A DNA stretch of 49,805 nucleotides, taken from NCBI RefSeq assembly GCF_002251775.1, contig NZ_NOXX01000198.1, positions 1 through 49,805 on the forward strand, written 5' to 3'. Within the stretch, counting starts at the first letter, position 1. Every line of letters starts with the position of its first letter. Source of the DNA: Flavobacterium aurantiibacter. Its GTDB lineage: Bacteria; Bacteroidota; Bacteroidia; Flavobacteriales; Flavobacteriaceae. The notes below the pieces were generated by a model. That model was given only the letters and a program-made list of their open reading frames with translations. It did not search any database and was not told where the DNA came from. Positions 8,428 to 16,742 of this stretch are shown piece after piece. The position numbers and the translations under genes are program-made.

Positions 8428-9504
8428 TTAATTACGGTCTCTAAATTGTGTCATTACAGGCAGTGCATTGTTGTTAAAATCCCAAAGCGCTTGGTTTTCC
8501 CAAGTTGAGCCATTGCTTGCAGTATTTCCGCGGAACGCAACCCATTCAGCACCCCAATAACAAAAGCCAATGCCAAATTCTGCGACTTCTGCGGTGTTAT
8601 GTATCGATGACAAAAACGCGCGCTGACCTTCAGCGGTAGCAGAGAAACCAGGGTGTAATTGCTCGTCCAAACCCATTATATTGTTTGTATAATCATTGAA
8701 TCCTAGTGTAAAAGGATACGAGGTTTCAGCAATTAAAACTTTTTTATTGTAAAGACTGCCTAATGCATCCATTGTTTCTTTAAGTCGATTTAAACTTTTT
8801 CCGTGCCAAATAGGGTAGTAGGAGAGTCCGATATAGTCGTAATCTAAATCTTTAACTTTATCAAAAAACCAATCGGAACCGTTCATACCAGCGAAGTGCA
8901 GCATAATTTTAGTTTGTGTTGATTGCGCACGAACCGCTTCAATACCCGCCGATGCTAGCGCTTTAAAATTTGCTTCATTTGTCGATAAGCGTCCTTCGGG
9001 CCACAACATACCGTCGTTGGTTTCGTTTCCAAATTGAATAAGGTCGGGTTTAATTTGCGTCATAATCTCGGTTGTGTAACTTGCAACGGCCGTTTTCAGT
9101 GCTTCGAGATTCATGTTTTGCCACGCTTGTGGTTTGGTTTGATGTCCGGGATCTGCCCAAGTGTCGGAATAGTGCACAGTTAACCAAACTTTTAAACCAG
9201 CTTGATGTACGCGGTCTGCAAACGTTTTTACTTCTTGAAAACTGCTACTCGAGGTTTCAGGATTATTCCAAATACGAATTCTAATGTAGTTACAGCCTGC
9301 GTTTTTTAAGGTAATGATCGGATCTTCAGGTACGTTATTATTCTTAAAAACGGTTCCTTCACTTTCAATGAGTGGTAAAAACGACATGTCGGCTCCGCGA
9401 ATGAATTCGTCGGTTACAACATCGGGTGGCGTGGTGGTTGAATTGTTGTCGGAAGAGCAAGCCGCAAGTAGTGCAGCAAAACAAAAAATGGCGATCTTTT
9501 TCAT
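8428..9504 (-). CDS. GH53 endo-beta-1,4-galactanase (lipoprotein)
   Basis: This 358-residue family 53 enzyme has a lipoprotein signal: LLAAC with acylated Cys16, followed by SSDNN, which resembles the lipoprotein export signal that sends Bacteroidota lipoproteins to the cell surface. Catalytic residues are Glu161 in FGNETNDGMLWP (acid/base) and Glu260 in LIAETSYPF (nucleophile). Conserved HYSDTWADPGHQTKPQAW is shared with the next gene, so the two are paralogues, but much of the rest differs. I infer that this one works at the surface on polymer, and the soluble one trims shorter chains. It lies 4 bases downstream of galM. Confidence 0.93.
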   Translation of the reverse strand: MKKIAIFCFAALLAACSSDNNSTTTPPDVVTDEFIRGADMSFLPLIESEGTVFKNNNVPEDPIITLKNAGCNYIRIRIWNNPETSSSSFQEVKTFADRVHQAGLKVWLTVHYSDTWADPGHQTKPQAWQNMNLEALKTAVASYTTEIMTQIKPDLIQFGNETNDGMLWPEGRLSTNEANFKALASAGIEAVRAQSTQTKIMLHFAGMNGSDWFFDKVKDLDYDYIGLSYYPIWHGKSLNRLKETMDALGSLYNKKVLIAETSYPFTLGFNDYTNNIMGLDEQLHPGFSATAEGQRAFLSSIHNTAEVAEFGIGFCYWGAEWVAFRGNTASNGSTWENQALWDFNNNALPVMTQFRDRN

Positions 9505-9507
9505 ATT

Positions 9508-10557
9508 CTATTCAGTTTTATTTGTTTCAAATTGAAATATACTTTCGTGGAAATAGGTTTCGTTTGGTTGAATTATTGAGTTTGGAAAGTGCTTTTGGTT
9601 GGGTGCATCTGGATAGTTTTGTGTTTCAAAGCAAATACCCGACGTTTCGCCATACTTAGCAAAGTTTTTCCCAGCAAGGGTATTAAAGCAATTTCCTCCT
9701 ACATATATATGTACTGCGGGTTGATTGGTAAACACGCTCAGCTTAATTTTTGTAGACGGACTGTGTAGCACTGCTGCTAGAGGTTGAGCGAGCGTAAATG
9801 TATTGTCTATCGAACGCGGACAATTTTGAATCTCAGTGAAATTTAAGGCGGTATTTATTGTTGGCACAATCTTTCCTGTAGGAATACCGTCGGGTTTCGT
9901 TTCGAGATAGGATTCCGAAAATACTTTTAGTTTTTGAGATAAAACCGACCGTCCATCGCCATCTAAATTGAAATAACTGTGTTGTGTGAGGTTTATGGCT
10001 GTTGGTTGGTCTGTTGTTGCAGAAAATCGAACTTTTAGTGCATTATCGTCGGTTAAGACATAAGAAACAGTAACGCTTACCTCGGCGTTGTAATTAGCAC
10101 TGTTGAGTTTTGTACCTATATTAAAGACTAATTGCTGTTTGTTGCTTTTTTCTGAGTCAAAATTCCAAATTTGGTTGCTCAGATTTTTAAAACCGCCATG
10201 AAGCTGGTGCGGTCCGTGATTTTGATCGAGCTGAACGATTTTTCCATCGAGTTCGAATGAGGCCTGATCGATTCTTCCGGCATATAAACCAACGGCAGCT
10301 CCTAAATAAGGTGCATTGGGTAGCGAAAATGAATTTTCATAGTTGGCAGCCGAATCAAAACCCAAGACAACATCCATTTTTTCAGATTCTGAAACGGGAA
10401 CCAATAAATGAGTGATTGCAGCGCCGTAGGTAGAAGCGCTTAATTCATAGCCGTTTGCATTCGTTATCTTGTGTTTGAAAACTTCTCGGCCGTCGGCAAG
10501 CAAACCAAATGAGCTGGTAATTATTTCGGAATTAAATTGCGAAATGTAATTTTTCAT
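9508..10557 (-). CDS. galM: aldose 1-epimerase (mutarotase)
   Basis: GalM interconverts the beta and alpha anomers of galactose, so that galactose freed by the beta-galactosidase can be used by GalK. The residues expected for catalysis are visible: His120 in HQLHGG, His193 in LTQHSYFNL and Glu311 in CFETQNYPD. There is no signal peptide, so it should be cytoplasmic, unlike some secreted Bacteroidota mutarotases. I chose the ATG at 10557 (349 residues); a TTG at 10572 would add five residues. It is the first gene of the galactan operon and faces the GntR-type regulator gene across a short gap carrying the promoter and palindromic sites. Confidence 0.93.
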   Translation of the reverse strand: MKNYISQFNSEIITSSFGLLADGREVFKHKITNANGYELSASTYGAAITHLLVPVSESEKMDVVLGFDSAANYENSFSLPNAPYLGAAVGLYAGRIDQASFELDGKIVQLDQNHGPHQLHGGFKNLSNQIWNFDSEKSNKQQLVFNIGTKLNSANYNAEVSVTVSYVLTDDNALKVRFSATTDQPTAINLTQHSYFNLDGDGRSVLSQKLKVFSESYLETKPDGIPTGKIVPTINTALNFTEIQNCPRSIDNTFTLAQPLAAVLHSPSTKIKLSVFTNQPAVHIYVGGNCFNTLAGKNFAKYGETSGICFETQNYPDAPNQKHFPNSIIQPNETYFHESIFQFETNKTE

Positions 10558-10579
10558 GGCTGTTTTTTTCAACTATTTT

Positions 10580-10587
10580 CAAAAATA
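10580..10587 (-). promoter_or_regulatory. -7 promoter element of the galactan operon
   Basis: On the minus strand this reads TATTTTTG, a full match to TAnnTTTG, and would start transcription near 10575, shortly before the galM ATG at 10557. It is embedded in a near-perfect inverted repeat, CTATTTTCAAAAATAG (10573-10588). No TTG is found at a good -33 spacing, which would fit a promoter that needs an activator. Confidence 0.5.
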
Positions 10588-10609
10588 GACACATTTTGCT
10601 AAATTGCAG

Positions 10610-10650
10610 ACCAGTACCTACCGGTTTTACATAAAAACGTTACCGGTTTT
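10610..10650. promoter_or_regulatory. probable operator: repeated ACCGGT palindromes
   Basis: TACCGGTTTT occurs twice, at 10619-10628 and 10641-10650, exactly 22 bp (two helical turns) apart. Each contains the palindrome ACCGGT. A weaker copy, ACCAGT, lies at 10610-10615. The second palindrome ends 10 bases before the ATG of the GntR-type regulator. Relative to the predicted galM start near 10575 the two sites lie at about -45 and -67. This layout fits binding by the divergently encoded regulator, with self-repression on one side and perhaps activation on the other. Confidence 0.6.
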
Positions 10651-10657
10651 TTGAACA

Positions 10658-11656
10658 ATGCGAATCATACAAGTAGATAAGGGGTCGGTAGTGCCGGCGT
10701 ATAAACAGATAGTTTCTCAGGTAGAAATGGCGATTTTGAGTAAGCGCTTGTTTAAAGATGAGCGTTTGCCGTCGGTAAATAAGGTTTGTTTGGAAAATGG
10801 TATTTCGCGAGATACGGTATTTCAAGCGTTCGATGAGCTGAAGCGGCGCGGAATTATTTATGCCATAATGGGTAAAGGCTATTTTGTTAAGACGGTCGAT
10901 TTCCAGCAAGGACTTCGTTATTTCTTGTTGTTTGACGAATTGAATGCATTTAAAGAGCAGCTTTTTCAAGCTTTTATTTCTGCTTTAGGCGGAAAGGCGC
11001 AAATAGATTTTTTCTTTCATCATTTCGATGCAAATATGTTTCGGAAGTTAATTCGCGATGCAAAGGGAAATTACGCCAAGTATATTTTGATGCCGTCGAA
11101 TTTAACGGATATCGAAGATGTTATAGCTACATTACCGGTGTCCGACGTTTTTATCTTAGATCAGATTCGCGATTCGTTGGAAGGCTATCCGGCAATCTAT
11201 CAAAATTTTTCAGCTGCCATGTATAATTCTCTATCGGAAGCAAAAGGAGCACTTATGAAATATCAGAAAATAAAATTGATTTTCACTAGTTATAAAGAGC
11301 CGATTGGCATGGTGCGGGGATTTAAGCGTTTTTGTGAAGAAAACGACTTTTCTTATGAAATAGTGACAGATATAGCGCAGTTTCGTTTAGAAGTGCGCTG
11401 CGTTTACGTGGTGCCTAATGACGAAGATTTGGTGTTTATTATTGAAAGCTGTTTGGAGAAAGGCTTCCAAATAGCAGAGGATGTCGGACTGATTTCTTAT
11501 AACGACACGGCCTTAAAGCGGGTAGTTGCCAGTGGAGTTACCACTATTTCCACCGATTTTGCTGCCATGGGAAAACGTTTGGCGGAAATGGTATGGGACC
11601 AAGAGCGAGTAAAGATTGAGAATCCAAGCCGACTAATAGTGCGGAAGTCGCTATAA
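10658..11656 (+). CDS. GntR-family regulator with sugar-binding-like C-terminal domain
   Basis: This 332-residue protein joins an N-terminal GntR winged helix (about residues 1-78; ERLPSVNKVCLENGISRDTVFQAFDELKRRG, then IMGKGYFV) to a C-terminal periplasmic-binding-protein-like domain (about 85-330; LMPSNLTDIEDVI and VGLISYNDTALKRVVASGVTTISTDF, as in LacI/GalR effector domains). This architecture is that of AraR-like regulators that respond to a sugar. It is encoded divergently from the galactan operon, with repeated ACCGGT sites in between, so it most likely controls that operon and itself. Galactose or a short galacto-oligosaccharide is the inferred effector. Its stop lies only 9 bases from the convergent SPOR-domain gene. 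Confidence 0.88.
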   Translation: MRIIQVDKGSVVPAYKQIVSQVEMAILSKRLFKDERLPSVNKVCLENGISRDTVFQAFDELKRRGIIYAIMGKGYFVKTVDFQQGLRYFLLFDELNAFKEQLFQAFISALGGKAQIDFFFHHFDANMFRKLIRDAKGNYAKYILMPSNLTDIEDVIATLPVSDVFILDQIRDSLEGYPAIYQNFSAAMYNSLSEAKGALMKYQKIKLIFTSYKEPIGMVRGFKRFCEENDFSYEIVTDIAQFRLEVRCVYVVPNDEDLVFIIESCLEKGFQIAEDVGLISYNDTALKRVVASGVTTISTDFAAMGKRLAEMVWDQERVKIENPSRLIVRKSL

Positions 11657-11665
11657 GGCTGTGTA

Positions 11666-12040
11666 TTACTTTTTAGGTTTAATAACCAAAGCTTGTTTGT
11701 AGCTCTTTTTAAGTGCGAGAAGCTGTCGTTCCGCTTCTATACGAGTTCGAAAATTCCCAACCCAAAGTTTGTATAAAGGTGCGCTAAACGAGACCACGGC
11801 ATCTAAATCGGGGAATTGCTTCTTAAATTCCGACATTTTTTTCTTCAATTCCTCGCTTGTGCCCGTGTAAATTTGAATGCGATAGGTGTCAGAAAAGTTA
11901 ATAACGCTCGCTATTTTCTGTCTTTCTTTTAAGATTTTGTTCACACTCTCTTCGGTGGAAGAACTTTGGTTTTGTCCGTAACTAAAACAACATGCGAATG
12001 TTAGCGCGATGAGTGTAATCTGAAACGTCTTTACTTGCAT
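11666..12040 (-). CDS. secreted SPOR-domain protein
   Basis: This is a 124-residue protein with a signal peptide (about residues 1-22, CCFSYGQ) and a C-terminal SPOR domain, the roughly 70-residue fold that binds denuded peptidoglycan strands. The SPOR part is seen as YRIQIYTGTSEELKKKMSEF, then PLYKLWVGNFRTRIEAERQL. I place the start at the ATG at 12040; the open frame runs upstream to 12106, but a TACATTTG promoter element (12057-12064) lies inside that extension and the signal peptide begins at 12040. Short stand-alone SPOR proteins of this kind are common in Bacteroidota; the exact role is unknown. It converges with the regulator gene, only 9 bases apart. Confidence 0.82.
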   Translation of the reverse strand: MQVKTFQITLIALTFACCFSYGQNQSSSTEESVNKILKERQKIASVINFSDTYRIQIYTGTSEELKKKMSEFKKQFPDLDAVVSFSAPLYKLWVGNFRTRIEAERQLLALKKSYKQALVIKPKK

Positions 12041-12056
12041 CAATATTGAGTTTAAA

Positions 12057-12064
12057 CAAATGTA
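12057..12064 (-). promoter_or_regulatory. -7 promoter element for the SPOR-domain gene
   Basis: On the minus strand this is TACATTTG, a full TAnnTTTG match, 17 bases before the ATG at 12040. It argues for that start over the longer open frame. Confidence 0.45.
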
Positions 12065-12159
12065 AAAATTAAATTTAACTTGAAAATAGCTGTTATTTAG
12101 AGTCATTATAAATTATAAATTATCATAATTTTAAGGTTTTTCAAATTGGTGTTTCGTCG

Positions 12160-12167
12160 TATTTTTG
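12160..12167 (+). promoter_or_regulatory. -7 promoter element of the act-cox operon
   Basis: TATTTTTG matches TAnnTTTG and lies 76 bases before the actA start. A TTG at 12146-12148 is only 11 bases upstream, short of the usual 17-23, so the -33 part is unclear. The region before it (about 12107-12135) is an AT-rich run. Confidence 0.5.
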
Positions 12168-12243
12168 CTCAAATTTTTGAGGAAGCGCTGTGTTTTGGTG
12201 ATTTCTCAATAATTATACGCAAAAGACGATAATCAACTCTGAT

Positions 12244-13596
12244 ATGAAACTACCGGGTATTAGTCCTCTGATTTCAAAAACATCATTATTTACTTTATTA
12301 CTATTGGTCGTGGCGCAATTTGCGACACAGGCTCAGGCTCCTGCGGCAGCTGCTCCTGCTGCTGCGCCGGCCGCTGCTGCTCCCGCTGCAGCTGCTGCTC
12401 CTGCTGGTGCTGGTGATCCTGTTGCAGGCAAGGCTTTATTTAATGCCAATTGTGCTGCTTGTCACAAATTAGATGCCAAGATGACCGGACCTGCACTTCG
12501 CGGTGTGGCTGAGCGTCTTGACAAAGAATTTCTTTACAAGTGGATCAAAAACAGTTCTGAGGTAATTAAATCTGGCGATGCATACGCTTTAAAAATTTTT
12601 AACGAGTACAATAAATCGGTGATGACTGCTTTTCCGCAGTTAACAAATGCCGATATTGATAACATCTTGGCGTATACTTCGCAGCCAATTGAAGCTCCTG
12701 CTGCTACCGTTGCTGGTGCGGTTCCCGGGGGTCCAGTAGCTGAAGATGGAAGCACAAACGCAATTATTTTAGGTGCGCTTATTCTAGTTCTAGCGATATT
12801 AATTTTCATGCTTGTTAAAGTTAATTCGGTACTGACACAAATCGCTAAGAATAACGGAACACTTCCAGAGCCTAAAGCAGCAGGTACGCCGATATGGAAA
12901 GCTTATGCTAAAAACCAATTCTTAGTATTGGTGACGGCTATTTTCTTATTGCTTTCGAGTGCTTACTTCGTGTATGGATATTTAATGCAGATAGGTGTCG
13001 ATCAAGATTATGCGCCAATTCAACCAATACACTACTCTCACAAAATTCATGCTGGTGATAACGGTATCGATTGTAAATACTGTCACTCATCGGCTCGAGT
13101 TTCTAAACACGCTGGTATACCATCACTAAACGTATGTATGAACTGTCACAAAAACATCGCTGAATTCGTTGGTGATAAAGATTCAACATATACAGAATAT
13201 TCAAAAGAGTTTTACACTGCTGAAATTCAAAAATTATACGATGCGGTGGGTTGGGATAAAACCAATCAGAAATATACAGGGAAAACGAAACCAGTTAAGT
13301 GGGTACGTATCCACAATCTTCCCGACTTCGCATACTTCAATCACTCTCAGCACGTAACCGTAGCGGGCATCGAATGTCAAAAGTGTCACGGTCCAGTTGA
13401 AACATACGAAATTCAAAAGCAGTTTGCTCCACTAACAATGGGTTGGTGTATTAATTGTCACCGCGAAACAGAAGTGAAAATGGAAGGGAACGCGTATTAC
13501 GACAAAGTACACAAAGAATTGTCTAAAAAGTACGGTGTAACAAAATTAACTGCTGCACAAATGGGTGGATTAGAGTGCGGTAAGTGTCACTACTAG
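12244..13596 (+). CDS. actA: alternative complex III subunit ActA (multihaem cytochrome c)
   Basis: ActA is the periplasmic multihaem cytochrome of alternative complex III, which oxidises menaquinol and passes electrons to cytochrome c oxidase. Of 450 residues, about 1-31 form a signal peptide and 32-57 an Ala/Pro-rich linker. A class I cytochrome domain has CAACH at 70-74. Two membrane helices follow (about 173-193 and 225-248). The C-terminal half carries five more haem sites: CKYCH 277, CMNCH 298, CQKCH 378, CINCH 402 and CGKCH 445. That makes six, one more than the pentahaem ActA of Rhodothermus marinus; the extra one is the fused N-terminal domain. First gene of the operon, 50 bases before actB. 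Confidence 0.94.
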   Translation: MKLPGISPLISKTSLFTLLLLVVAQFATQAQAPAAAAPAAAPAAAAPAAAAAPAGAGDPVAGKALFNANCAACHKLDAKMTGPALRGVAERLDKEFLYKWIKNSSEVIKSGDAYALKIFNEYNKSVMTAFPQLTNADIDNILAYTSQPIEAPAATVAGAVPGGPVAEDGSTNAIILGALILVLAILIFMLVKVNSVLTQIAKNNGTLPEPKAAGTPIWKAYAKNQFLVLVTAIFLLLSSAYFVYGYLMQIGVDQDYAPIQPIHYSHKIHAGDNGIDCKYCHSSARVSKHAGIPSLNVCMNCHKNIAEFVGDKDSTYTEYSKEFYTAEIQKLYDAVGWDKTNQKYTGKTKPVKWVRIHNLPDFAYFNHSQHVTVAGIECQKCHGPVETYEIQKQFAPLTMGWCINCHRETEVKMEGNAYYDKVHKELSKKYGVTKLTAAQMGGLECGKCHY

Positions 13597-13646
13597 TCCG
13601 ATACACAGAGTAAAATAATAAAGTTTCTAGCCTAACATCGAAAAGA

Positions 13647-16600
13647 ATGTCATCAAATAAAAAATACTGGAAAAGTGTTGAAGAACTAAATGAAAATAGT
13701 TCTATTGTTGACGCATTGAGAAGCAATGAGTTTGTAGAAGAAATTCCAACAGATTCGTTTTTAGGAAATGCAGATAAACTAAATGCTACCGGAACCTCTA
13801 GAAGAGATTTTCTAAAGTTCGTAGGTTTCTCTACTGCAGCGGCGACATTGGCAGCTTGCGAAGGTCCGGTTCACAAATCGATTCCTTATGTTGTGCAACC
13901 AGAATCAGTGATTCCAGGTGTAGCAGATTATTATGCTACAACTGTTTTCGATGGTTACGACTTTGCCAACGTTTTGGTGAAAACGAGAGATGGCCGACCA
14001 ATCAAAATCGAAAACAATAAAACGGCAGGTGCTACTTTTTCGGCAAATGCGCGTGTTCATGCGTCGATTTTAGGTCTTTACGATAATTATAGAATCAAAC
14101 AACCTACAATTAAAGGTAAAACTGCCGATTTCGATAAGGTTAGTAATGCCATTTCGAAAGCCTTAGCTGATGCCAAGAGCGCTGGAAAACAGGTTGTTTT
14201 GTTGACTCCGACAATCGCTAGTCCGACAACTTTTAAACTTATTGCAGAATTTATCGCTGCAAACCCAACAGCAAAACACGTAATGTACGATGCTGTTTCT
14301 TCTTCGGCAGCTCTAGACGCCTATCAGCAAGCCTTCGGAACAAGAGGTTTGGTTGATTACGATTTGTCGAAAGCAGATGTAGTTGTGGGAATTGGTGCCG
14401 ATTTCCTTGGCGATTGGCAAGGTGGAGGTTACGACAAAGGATACGCATCAAAACGTGTTCCGAAAAATGGAAAAATGTCAAAGCATTTCCAGTTTGAAGC
14501 GAACATGACTTTGTCAGGTGCATCTGCAGACAAGCGTGTACCAATGTCAAATTACCAGCAAATTCAAGCACTTTTAACTGTTTACGGTGTAGTTACTGGA
14601 ACAGGAGTGAGTGGTAACGTTGATGCAAAATACAAAGACGCTGTTTCAAAAGCAGCTCAACAATTAAAAGCAGCTGGTTCTAAAGGTGTTTTATTGTGTG
14701 GAATCGACGATAAAAATGCACAATTATTAGCATTAGCTATAAATGCTGCGCTTACTTCTGAAGCTTACACTACTGCGGGAACTAGATTAGTTCGCCAAGG
14801 TTCAAATGCTGCAATAGCACAAGTATTACAAGAAATGAATGCCGGAAATGTGGGTGTATTGATTACATCACACGTAAATCCAGTTTATTCATTACCAAAA
14901 TCATACGGCTTTGAAGCTGCGATGAAGAAAGTTCCGACTTCAGTATTCATAGGTTTACGATCTGATGAGACTGCTGTTGCTTCTTCGATTGTTATTGGTT
15001 CAAATCACTACCTAGAATCTTGGGGTGATTACTCATTGTTGAAAGGAAGCTATGCTTTAGCACAGCCTACTATTCGTCCACTTTTTTCTGCTAACAAACA
15101 GTTTGAAGATGTTTTATTGGCTTTAACAGGTCGCAAAAATCTTTCATATTACGATTATCTTAAAGCTAATTTCCCGGTAGTTTCTGGTGGATTAAGCTGG
15201 GGTAAAGTTCTACACGATGGTGTAAGCGGAACGTATGCAATAGGTCAGTCAACAGGTGTTGCTGTTGGAGATGCTGTTACTGCTTTATCTGCTGCGAAAA
15301 GCGAAGGTCCTTACGAATTGAATTTATATTCTAAAGTAGGGATGGGCGATGGTCAACATGCCAATAACCCGTGGTTACAAGAGTTCCCAGATCCAATTAC
15401 TAGAGTGTCTTGGGATAACTACGTAACTGTTTCAAAAGCCGACGCTGATAAATTAGGTTTGGTTAATGTAAATGTTGCAAACGGTGGTTTGAACGGTTCC
15501 TATGTTAACTTAACTGTAGGATCTGCTAAATTGGAGAAAGTTCCTGTTATCATTCAGCCAGGTCAAGCTCCAGGTACAATTGGGCTTTCTTTCGGTTATG
15601 GTAAGAAAGAAGGATTAAAAGAAGAGATGCAAATAGGTAGCAACGCATTTGTGTTGTACCAAAATTTTAAATCCTCATTACCTGTAAGTATATCAAAAGC
15701 CGACGGTGAGCACGAATTTGCTTGCGTTCAGTTGCACAAAACTTTGATGGGTCGTGGCGATATTGTTAAGGAAACTACACTTGAAATCTTCAGAACGGAA
15801 GACGCTTCTAAATGGAACGTTGCTCCGATGGTTTCTCTAGATCACAGTCCAGTTAAAGCTGTTGAAGTTGATTTGTGGGATTCTTTCGATCGTTCTACCG
15901 GGCATCACTTCAACTTGTCTATCGATTTAAATGCATGTACAGGTTGTGGTGCTTGCGTTATTGCGTGTCATGCTGAGAATAATGTTCCAGTTGTTGGAAA
16001 GTCGGAGGTGAGAAGAAGCCGCGATATGCACTGGCTTCGTATTGACAGATACTACTCAAGTGAAACGACTTTCGAAGGTGATAACGAGAAGAAAGAAAAT
16101 TTCGACGGATTAACTGGTGATAAAGGATCGTTAGGTGGTTTCTTAGAATTAGAATCTGCTTCGGAGAATCCACAGGTAGCTTTCCAACCTGTTATGTGTC
16201 AGCACTGTAATCACGCGCCTTGCGAAACGGTTTGTCCGGTTGCCGCAACATCTCATAGCCGTCAGGGACAAAACCACATGGCTTACAACCGTTGTGTTGG
16301 AACGCGTTATTGCGCCAATAACTGTCCATATAAAGTAAGAAGATTTAACTGGTTCTTGTATAATAACAACGACGAGTTTGACTTCCACATGAACGATGAT
16401 TTAGGGAAAATGGTTCTAAATCCAGACGTTAATGTTCGTTCTCGTGGAGTTATGGAGAAATGTTCGATGTGTATCCAAATGACTCAGGCTACTATTTTAG
16501 AAGCTAAACGTTCAGGCAGAGAAGTTCGTGCAGACGAATTTGAAACCGCTTGTTCGGCAGCATGTTCTTCAGGTGCTATGAAGTTTGGAGATGTAAATAA

Positions 16601-16712
16601 CAAAGACAGCGAAGTTGCTTCATTTTTGAAGGATGAGCGTATGTATCATTTGTTAGAGCACGTCGGAACAAAACCAAACGTGATGTATCATGTTAAGGTT
16701 AGAAACGTTTAA
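13647..16712 (+). CDS. actB: alternative complex III subunit ActB (iron-sulfur, molybdopterin-oxidoreductase-like)
   Basis: This 1021-residue peripheral subunit merges a degenerate molybdopterin-oxidoreductase part (about residues 80-730) with a ferredoxin-like part (about 750-1020). A twin-arginine motif SRRDFLKFVG (residues 51-60) is followed by LAAC with Cys71, suggesting Tat export and lipid attachment on the periplasmic face. Four cysteine groups for Fe-S clusters are visible: CTGCGACVIAC (from residue 764), CQHCNHAPCETVC, CVGTRYCANNC and CSMC with CSAAC. In characterised complexes ActB holds three 4Fe-4S and one 3Fe-4S cluster and no molybdenum cofactor. It would link ActC quinol oxidation to the haems of ActA. 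Confidence 0.95.
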   Translation: MSSNKKYWKSVEELNENSSIVDALRSNEFVEEIPTDSFLGNADKLNATGTSRRDFLKFVGFSTAAATLAACEGPVHKSIPYVVQPESVIPGVADYYATTVFDGYDFANVLVKTRDGRPIKIENNKTAGATFSANARVHASILGLYDNYRIKQPTIKGKTADFDKVSNAISKALADAKSAGKQVVLLTPTIASPTTFKLIAEFIAANPTAKHVMYDAVSSSAALDAYQQAFGTRGLVDYDLSKADVVVGIGADFLGDWQGGGYDKGYASKRVPKNGKMSKHFQFEANMTLSGASADKRVPMSNYQQIQALLTVYGVVTGTGVSGNVDAKYKDAVSKAAQQLKAAGSKGVLLCGIDDKNAQLLALAINAALTSEAYTTAGTRLVRQGSNAAIAQVLQEMNAGNVGVLITSHVNPVYSLPKSYGFEAAMKKVPTSVFIGLRSDETAVASSIVIGSNHYLESWGDYSLLKGSYALAQPTIRPLFSANKQFEDVLLALTGRKNLSYYDYLKANFPVVSGGLSWGKVLHDGVSGTYAIGQSTGVAVGDAVTALSAAKSEGPYELNLYSKVGMGDGQHANNPWLQEFPDPITRVSWDNYVTVSKADADKLGLVNVNVANGGLNGSYVNLTVGSAKLEKVPVIIQPGQAPGTIGLSFGYGKKEGLKEEMQIGSNAFVLYQNFKSSLPVSISKADGEHEFACVQLHKTLMGRGDIVKETTLEIFRTEDASKWNVAPMVSLDHSPVKAVEVDLWDSFDRSTGHHFNLSIDLNACTGCGACVIACHAENNVPVVGKSEVRRSRDMHWLRIDRYYSSETTFEGDNEKKENFDGLTGDKGSLGGFLELESASENPQVAFQPVMCQHCNHAPCETVCPVAATSHSRQGQNHMAYNRCVGTRYCANNCPYKVRRFNWFLYNNNDEFDFHMNDDLGKMVLNPDVNVRSRGVMEKCSMCIQMTQATILEAKRSGREVRADEFETACSAACSSGAMKFGDVNNKDSEVASFLKDERMYHLLEHVGTKPNVMYHVKVRNV

Positions 16713-16742
16713 TTGACTATTAAGTAATATCATAAAGGAAAT

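Noticed and set aside
13647..16712. ActB as a working molybdopterin enzyme
   Set aside because: The order of Fe-S motifs and the act context match alternative complex III, whose ActB is known to lack the molybdenum cofactor.
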